From: CAZSPT01 sp964608895
GTDB lineage: Bacteria > Patescibacteriota > Patescibacteriia > 2-01-FULL-39-33
Direction: 5' to 3'
Length of the DNA: 9,191 nucleotides
Assembly (NCBI GenBank): GCA_964608895.1
Contig: CAZSPT010000033.1
Location: 1-9,191, forward strand
Shown in pieces: positions 4,656-9,191 of this stretch; position 1 is the first letter of the stretch, and each line of letters begins with the position of its first letter. The translations under genes were made by a program, and so were the position numbers. The notes below the pieces were generated by a model that saw only the letters and a list, made by a program, of their open reading frames with translations, was not told the origin of the DNA and ran no database searches.

Positions 4656-5684
4656 ATGAATTCCCCAGACAATAAAGAAATTACCTCGGCTCGAGAGGGA
4701 AAAGACGACTATCTGCTTGATTCAACTCTCCGGCCACAAACCCTGAAAGAATATGTCGGCCAAAACACCATCAGGAAAAATCTTGAAATTTTCCTGAAAG
4801 CGGCCAAACACCGCCAAGAGGCCTTGGAGCATGTTCTGATTTTCGGACCGCCCGGACTGGGAAAAACCACCCTGGCCCACGTTATTGCCAAAGAAATGTC
4901 CGGTAATATTAGAGTAACCTCGGGTCCGGCGATTGAAAAGGCCGGCGACTTGGCGGCTGTTTTAACTAACTTAGCCGACGGCGACATTCTTTTTATTGAT
5001 GAAATTCACCGGTTAAACAAGGTGGTTGAGGAAATGCTCTATCCGGCGATGGAAGACTATGTTCTGGATATTATCGTCGGCAAAGGACCCTCGGCTCGAA
5101 CCCTCCGGCTTGACCTCCCGAAATTCACCATTGTCGGAGCGACAACCAAAATCAGCGGTCTGTCTTCACCGTTCCGGGATCGTTTTGGCAATACTTATCA
5201 TTTAGTTTTTTATCAATTAGAAGAAATTGAATTAATCCTGCGGCGCTCGGCAAAAATTCTCCAAGTTGAAGTTGAACCAACCGGCCTGAAGGAAATCGCC
5301 CGGCGTTCCCGCCAAACCCCGAGAATCGCCAACCGCCTTCTTAAGCGGGTCCGGGATTTCGCTCAAGTTAAAGGAGAAGGAAAAATAACTGAAGAAACAG
5401 CCGACCAAGCCTTAAAAATGCTTGAAGTGGACAAATTCGGCTTAGACGGCATTGACCGAATATTTTTAAAAACAATTATTGAAAAATTTTCCGGCGGTCC
5501 GGTCGGCCTGAACACTCTGGCTTCAGCTCTATCTGAAGAAATGGAGACAATTGAAGACGTTGTTGAACCGTTTCTGCTCCAGCTCGGCTTAATCACCAGA
5601 ACTCCTCGGGGCCGCGCCGCGACCGAAGCCGCCTACCGCCACCTTGGACTAAAGCCGCCGGACGACGCAAAAAAATTACTTTAA
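4656..5684 (+). CDS. ruvB: Holliday junction branch migration DNA helicase RuvB
   Basis: RuvB is the AAA+ motor that drives branch migration of Holliday junctions as a hexameric ring with RuvA. This 342-residue protein is full length for the family. LDSTLRPQTLKEYVGQ (21-36) is the typical N-terminal region. Walker A is GPPGLGKTT (64-72), Walker B with the DEIH box is LFIDEIHRLN (112-121), sensor 1 is GATTK (161-165), and SSPFRDRFG (170-178) carries the arginine-finger region. The C-terminal winged helix includes GLNTLASALSEE and RTPRGRAATEAAYRHLGL. The GATTK lysine replaces the arginine seen in most family members, a minor change. No ruvA or ruvC is in the window. It is the first gene of a tight plus-strand operon, and the next start is 3 nt after its stop. 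Start and promoter point to a leaderless transcript. Confidence 0.97.
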   Translation: MNSPDNKEITSAREGKDDYLLDSTLRPQTLKEYVGQNTIRKNLEIFLKAAKHRQEALEHVLIFGPPGLGKTTLAHVIAKEMSGNIRVTSGPAIEKAGDLAAVLTNLADGDILFIDEIHRLNKVVEEMLYPAMEDYVLDIIVGKGPSARTLRLDLPKFTIVGATTKISGLSSPFRDRFGNTYHLVFYQLEEIELILRRSAKILQVEVEPTGLKEIARRSRQTPRIANRLLKRVRDFAQVKGEGKITEETADQALKMLEVDKFGLDGIDRIFLKTIIEKFSGGPVGLNTLASALSEEMETIEDVVEPFLLQLGLITRTPRGRAATEAAYRHLGLKPPDDAKKLL

Positions 5685-5687
5685 ACC

Positions 5688-5936
5688 ATGACTATTCCCC
5701 TTGGCGCAATCCTTTTTCTTTATTTTTTAATACTACTGTTTTTTATCACTTACAGTCTGTTCAATATTTACCATCTGCTTCGGTTTGGATTTTTCAGTTT
5801 AACCAATTTAGGAATAATCCTCGGCTATCTAACAATTTCTTTTATTTTGATTTGGGTTTCTTTCAATTTGCTAACTGAAATTAACTGGAGCCAGCCGCTT
5901 TTTGAATTGGCTGAAAAAAACACTGAATTATTCTAA
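5688..5936 (+). CDS. Small two-helix membrane protein of unknown function
   Basis: The product has 82 residues and two hydrophobic segments, at about 4-28 (rich in F, L and I) and 36-62, joined by a short FNIYHLLRFGFF region, with a polar tail (NWSQPLFELAEKNTELF). It has no recognisable motif. The start lies 3 nt after the ruvB stop and the stop 4 nt before the next gene, so it is almost certainly cotranscribed and probably translationally coupled. The next gene encodes a PH-domain membrane protein, so the two products may work together at the membrane; this is an inference from position only. No ribosome site precedes the start, as for most genes in this operon. Confidence 0.75.
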   Translation: MTIPLGAILFLYFLILLFFITYSLFNIYHLLRFGFFSLTNLGIILGYLTISFILIWVSFNLLTEINWSQPLFELAEKNTELF

Positions 5937-5940
5937 CGAT

Positions 5941-6483
5941 ATGATTGATAAAAATTTTATTCCCCAAAAAAAAGGCGGCGAAGAAATAATCTTTCATCTC
6001 CGTCGCCACTGGTCGATTTTCGCCAGAATTTTTATTGCAGCGGCAATTCTTGCTTTAATTCCACCGGCCGGCTACTATTTCCTAGGCCAAAAACTCGGCT
6101 GGGGAATCAATGAAACCGCCCGAGCTCTCGGCCTGGTTCTCGGCTCTGGCTACTACCTCTTCCTACTGGTTTTTACTTTAACCCTTTGGACAAACACCTA
6201 TCTTGACATTTGGACGGTAAGCACCCACCGGATTATCAACCGCGAACAAAACACCTTATTCAGCCGGGTTGTTTCCGAGCTTAACCTCAAGCGAATTCAG
6301 GATGTTTCAGTTGAACAAACCGGAATTCTCGCGACTCTCCTGCATTACGGCGACATTTATATCCAAACAGCCGGAACTAAAACAAGATTTATTTTCAAGG
6401 AAGTTCCCCGACCTTATCGGACAGCGAAAATAATCCAGAAACTTAATGAAAGAAGTAAAAAAAACTTTAACGGCCACTCTTGA
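5941..6483 (+). CDS. PH-domain membrane protein (bPH_2, YdbS-like)
   Basis: The 180-residue protein begins with a short polar stretch (MIDKNFIPQKKGGEEIIFHLRRHW is the first part, residues 1-24). Two transmembrane helices follow, at about 25-48 and 62-84. A C-terminal bacterial pleckstrin-homology-like domain then spans about 88-165, with the characteristic DIWTVSTHRIINRE (89-102), FSRVVSELNLKRIQDVSVEQ (107-126) and LLHYGDIYIQTAG (133-145). The layout of two helices then bPH_2 matches YdbS/YdbT-type proteins. Their role is not firmly known; some are implicated in membrane-stress or bacteriocin resistance. The start at 5941 is preferred to an in-frame ATG at 5902 because the latter overlaps the previous gene and adds residues that are not typical. 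The 3' end overlaps queA by 38 nt. Confidence 0.85.
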   Translation: MIDKNFIPQKKGGEEIIFHLRRHWSIFARIFIAAAILALIPPAGYYFLGQKLGWGINETARALGLVLGSGYYLFLLVFTLTLWTNTYLDIWTVSTHRIINREQNTLFSRVVSELNLKRIQDVSVEQTGILATLLHYGDIYIQTAGTKTRFIFKEVPRPYRTAKIIQKLNERSKKNFNGHS

Positions 6484-7570
6484 TTTCCGACTGCCGGAAA
6501 AATTAATCAGCCAAAATCCGAAAAAACCGCGGGACCAAGCGCGGTTATTAATTTTAGATCCAACAGCCGAGAAAAGCGCCGACAAAAAATTCTTTAAACT
6601 CGGCGATTATCTTAAAAAAGGAGATTTAATTATCTTGAACGATTCCAAAGTAATTCCAGCTCGGTTAATTGGAAAAAAACCAACTGGCGGAAAATTGGAA
6701 GTCTTTCTACTAAAAAAAATCAGCGGGCGACAGTGGCAGTGCCTTCTCGGCGGCCGGACGAAAGTCGGGCAAAAAATAACATTTTCCCGGGAAATCTCCG
6801 GGGTTATCCAAAAAAAAGGATTCCCCGAAAGCTTGATTGAATTTAATGCCGGCCAAAAAAGAATTCTGGCAATCGGCCAAACCCCGACTCCTCCCTACAT
6901 TAAAAAGAAAATTCCTCTGAAAGACTACCAAACCGTCTATGCCGGCCGGCCGGGCTCCCTGGCCGCTCCGACCGCCGGACTTCACTTCAGCCGCCGATTG
7001 ATTAAAAAACTCAAGCGTCAGGGAATTGAATTTGCCAATATCACTTTGGAAGTCGGGCTGGGAACTTTTGCTCCTATTCGAACAAAATATCTTCAAAACC
7101 ATCAGCTTCACCGGGAATTCGCCCGTCTGCCGGCGGCGACTGCCAGGAAAATAAACCAAACCAAAAAACAAGGCGGCCGGATTATTGCCTGCGGCACCAC
7201 TGTTGTCAGAACCTTGGAAGCCTTCAGCAGTCGAACCGGACAGGCAACCGCCAAAAACGACTGGCTTGAAATTTTTATCACTCCGGGCTACCGCTTCAAA
7301 TTGGTTGAGGGGTTAATCACCAACTTTCACCTGCCTCGGTCCAGCCTACTCGCCCTAACCGGAGCTTTTGTCGGGCTTGATTTTCTTAAAGAACAGTACC
7401 GCCGAGCAATTGCCAAAAAATACCGATTCTACAGCTTTGGCGACGCCATGCTGATTCTGCCCGGCTGTCTTTTGAAAAAAAAAATTAGAATAAACGACTC
7501 TTTGTGTTATAATAAAAGAAAAACAGCTTATGCTCTGGCTAACCGTCGCCGTTTTCGCTTATTTTCTTAA
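6446..7570 (+). CDS. queA: S-adenosylmethionine:tRNA ribosyltransferase-isomerase QueA
   Basis: QueA transfers and isomerises the ribosyl moiety of S-adenosylmethionine onto 7-aminomethyl-7-deazaguanine in tRNA, forming epoxyqueuosine at position 34 of GUN-anticodon tRNAs. Family blocks in order are LDFRLPEKLISQ (12-23), RDQARLL (29-35), GDLIILNDSKVIPARLIG (59-76), GGKLEVFLL (81-89), YQTVYAGRPGSLAAPTAGLHF (161-181), LEVGLGTFAPI (201-211), GGRIIACGTTVVRTLE (243-258), GYRFKLVEGLITNFHLPRSS (281-300) and YRFYSFGDAMLI (326-337). All conserved regions are present. The protein is 374 residues, longer than the usual 340-356. The last 30 or so residues, after an A10 tract at 7475-7484, are unlike the family and run 41 nt into the next gene. 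A one-base change in that tract would end the protein at about 348 residues. No ribosome site is seen. Confidence 0.93.
   Translation: MKEVKKTLTATLDFRLPEKLISQNPKKPRDQARLLILDPTAEKSADKKFFKLGDYLKKGDLIILNDSKVIPARLIGKKPTGGKLEVFLLKKISGRQWQCLLGGRTKVGQKITFSREISGVIQKKGFPESLIEFNAGQKRILAIGQTPTPPYIKKKIPLKDYQTVYAGRPGSLAAPTAGLHFSRRLIKKLKRQGIEFANITLEVGLGTFAPIRTKYLQNHQLHREFARLPAATARKINQTKKQGGRIIACGTTVVRTLEAFSSRTGQATAKNDWLEIFITPGYRFKLVEGLITNFHLPRSSLLALTGAFVGLDFLKEQYRRAIAKKYRFYSFGDAMLILPGCLLKKKIRINDSLCYNKRKTAYALANRRRFRLFS
7485..7513 (+). promoter_or_regulatory. Putative extended -10 promoter inside queA for the EamA gene
   Basis: A perfect TATAAT (7508-7513) is preceded by TGT, making an extended -10 element (TGnTATAAT). 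A weak -35 (TTAGAA, 7485-7490) lies 17 nt upstream. Transcription would start near 7520, about 10 nt before the ATG at 7530. Confidence 0.5.
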
Positions 7571-8452
7571 CGCGCTGGCGATTGTTATCGACAAATTTCT
7601 TCTAACCAAAAAAATTCCTAATCCAGCGGTCTATACTTTTTTTATTTCCGCTTTAAGCCTGCTTGCCCTAGTCTTAGCGCCGTTCGGCTTTCATTTCTAT
7701 TCTTGGAGCCAAATCGCCGTGGCCTTGATTGCCGGCGGCCTATTCACTCTCGCCCTTCTTTATATGTTCAAGGCCCTCCACGAAAACGAGGCTTCCCGAA
7801 TCACTCCTTTTATGGGCGGGATCCAACCAATTCTTGTTTTAATTCTCGCTTGGATTTTTCTGGCTGAAAACTTAACCGTCAAATCACTAATCGCCTTTCT
7901 GGTGATTATCACCGGAACAGTCGTTATTTCCTGGCACCAAGACGAGAAAATGCCAGCCCAAAAAAGGACTTCCCGCCGGGCCGGCTATTTATTCGCTTTA
8001 GCGGCGACTTTTTTCTTCGCTTTGTCTTATACCATCAACAAATATGTTTTTATCAACCAAGATTTTATCAGCGGCTTTATTTGGACAAGAATTGGAGCTT
8101 TTCTGACCGCTTTTATCCTGNNNNNNNNNNCAAAAACCGGCGGGATATTGCTAAAGAAATTAAAAAACCGGATCAAAAAACCGGAAAACTGTTTTTATTC
8201 GGTCAAGGAGCCGGCGCCTTCAGTTTTATTCTGGTCAACTACGCGATCGCCATTTCAACCAACGTCGCCTTAGTCAACGCCCTCCGAGGGGTTGAATATG
8301 TTTTTCTAATGATTATTGTTTTGATTCTAGCAAAAAAATTCCCCCAGTTGCTTAAAGAAGAATTTAGCTCAAAAATCATGATTCAAAAACTCAGCGCCGC
8401 TGGATTGATTATCGCCGGACTCTTTCTTTTATTTATTAATAATTCCTGCTGA
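7530..8452 (+). CDS. EamA-family (DMT superfamily) transporter, interrupted by an assembly gap
   Basis: EamA/DMT transporters are integral membrane proteins of about 290-310 residues with ten helices in two repeated halves, exporting or importing small metabolites. The substrate cannot be told here. The first half shows successive hydrophobic helices with EASRITPFMGGIQPILVLILAWIFLAENLT, the typical EamA repeat segment around the fourth helix. After the gap the second half continues with GAGAFSFILVNYAIAIS, VALVNALRGVEYVFLMIIV and a last helix, LIIAGLFLLFI. Ten N at 8121-8130 interrupt the gene. The upstream frame (197 codons from 7530) and the downstream frame (codons from 8132) differ, so the real gap must be 2 mod 3 bases if there is no frameshift. 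About 304 residues flank the gap, so little is missing. It overlaps queA by 41 nt, and its stop overlaps the next ATG by one base (TGATG). Confidence 0.85.
8121..8130. other. Assembly gap (ten N)
   Basis: Ten unknown bases lie inside the EamA gene. The length is evidently a placeholder, because the two coding halves are out of frame across it. Just to the right, A5-6 CCGG recurs three times (8132-8140, 8162-8171, 8175-8184), a short repeat that may have hindered assembly. Confidence 0.95.
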
Positions 8453-9191
8453 TGGCTAAAAAAAAGAAAATTATGGCAGTAATCGCTTTAGCGGTCGGTC
8501 TGGCGGCAATCGCCGTCAGTTTAATCTGGAACTGGGACTTCAGCCGGCCGGAAACCGCTTGGGGAATAACTTTCAGTCCGAAATACGCCGAAAATGAACT
8601 TGGCCTGGACTGGCAAAAAACCTATTTGGCGATTCTTGACGATCTTAAAGTAGACCGCCTCCGACTGGCCGCTTATTGGGATGAAATTGAGCCAAAAATC
8701 GGAAACTATGATTTTCAGCGGCTTGACTGGCAGATTGACCAAGCTGAAAGCCGGGGAGTAGAAATTATTCTGGCAGTCGGCCGAAAACTTCCCCGCTGGC
8801 CCGAATGCCATGATCCTGATTGGCTGAGCGAACTTTCCTTAAAAAAAATTGAAAATCACCAGCTCAATTTTATAAAAAAAACCGTTGAACGCTATCGCGA
8901 CCGTCAAAGCGTCGTCAGCTTTCAAATAGAAAACGAACCTTTTTTAAAAATGTTCGGCGAATGCCCGCCTTTAAATCACCGGTTCCTTGAACGGGAAATT
9001 TCTCTAGTCAGAGAGCTTACTGCCAAACCGGTAATAATAACCGATAGCGGAGAATTGAGCTTTTGGCTTAAAGCGGCCAAAACAAACCCCGACTTTTTGG
9101 GAACAACTCTCTACCGGGTCGTCTACAACCCCCGCTTTGGCTATTTTCGATGGTTTTTGCCGCCGGCTTTCTACCGGCTGAAAGCTGAATT
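8452..9191 (+). CDS. Membrane-anchored TIM-barrel glycoside hydrolase-like protein, C-terminus cut by window edge
   Basis: The frame is open from ATG at 8452 to the window end (246 codons), so the C-terminus is missing. A lysine-rich start (MAKKKKI) and one hydrophobic helix (about 8-26) make a membrane anchor, placing the domain outside the cell membrane. The rest resembles the start of a (beta/alpha)8 glycosidase of the GH5/GH42/GH10-like clan. AWGITFSPKYAENELGLDW (36-54) is the first strand and loop, then VDRLRLAAYWDEIEP (67-81), YDFQRLDWQIDQAESRGVEIILAVG (86-110), LPRWPE (113-118) and VVSFQIENEPF (154-164). The NEP triplet with E162 would be the acid/base catalyst of clan GH-A enzymes, and the nucleophile glutamate would lie beyond the window. 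Exact family and substrate cannot be assigned. It overlaps the EamA stop by one base and is probably translationally coupled. Confidence 0.8.
   Translation, partial: MAKKKKIMAVIALAVGLAAIAVSLIWNWDFSRPETAWGITFSPKYAENELGLDWQKTYLAILDDLKVDRLRLAAYWDEIEPKIGNYDFQRLDWQIDQAESRGVEIILAVGRKLPRWPECHDPDWLSELSLKKIENHQLNFIKKTVERYRDRQSVVSFQIENEPFLKMFGECPPLNHRFLEREISLVRELTAKPVIITDSGELSFWLKAAKTNPDFLGTTLYRVVYNPRFGYFRWFLPPAFYRLKAE

Noticed and set aside
4709..4987. Minus-strand open frames inside ruvB (also at 5363-5596), queA (6710-7171), the PH gene (6307-6585) and the glycosidase (8521-8811)
   Set aside because: They are shadows on the opposite strand of clearly conserved genes and have no ribosome sites or recognisable motifs.
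1..9191. CRISPR array, insertion sequence or prophage
   Set aside because: No spaced direct repeats, transposase, integrase or phage structural gene is visible anywhere in the window.

Overview
The window looks like a chromosomal fragment of a Candidate Phyla Radiation (Patescibacteria) bacterium, most likely a Parcubacteria-type lineage. This rests on overall character: small tightly packed genes, many starts without a Shine-Dalgarno sequence, tRNAs without an encoded CCA, several anchored proteins of unknown function, and families I know from such genomes. TGA is used as a stop (positions 8450-8452), so the recoded-TGA lineages Gracilibacteria and Absconditabacteria are unlikely. No rRNA or other phylogenetic marker settles the taxonomy.

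The window has two parts. The left part (about 1-2330) is AT-rich, loosely packed and accessory in look. It holds a partial membrane-anchored protein (minus), a 51-residue Gly/Ala-rich membrane peptide with its own promoter, ribosome site and terminator (plus), and a 259-residue anchored protein with the YLYP and YLFWEG motifs (minus). The genes are separated by intergenic blocks that begin with CTAACG and end near GTGTTA. These blocks resemble integron attC recombination sites, so this part may be a short array of gene cassettes without an integrase (CALIN-like). This is the most interesting hypothesis in the window and is unproven.

The right part (about 2340-9191) is richer in GC and ordinary in organisation. 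A 207-residue unknown protein with its own terminator is followed by a minus-strand tRNA cluster, transcribed Gly(GCC), Leu(UAA), Ala(CGC), and by an MJ1255-type GT-B glycosyltransferase. Promoters that overlap back to back near 4604-4647 separate the glycosyltransferase from a plus-strand operon: ruvB, a two-helix small membrane protein, a bacterial PH-domain membrane protein, queA, an EamA-family transporter and an anchored TIM-barrel glycoside hydrolase that runs off the window. The operon genes are 3-4 nt apart or overlap by up to 41 nt. ruvB probably has a leaderless mRNA, and the EamA gene may have an internal extended -10 promoter.

Two sequence-quality issues affect annotation. A run of ten N at 8121-8130 interrupts the EamA gene and shifts its frame, so the placeholder length cannot be real if the gene is intact. 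An A10 tract near the end of queA decides whether that protein stops at about 348 residues or reads 374 residues into the next gene.
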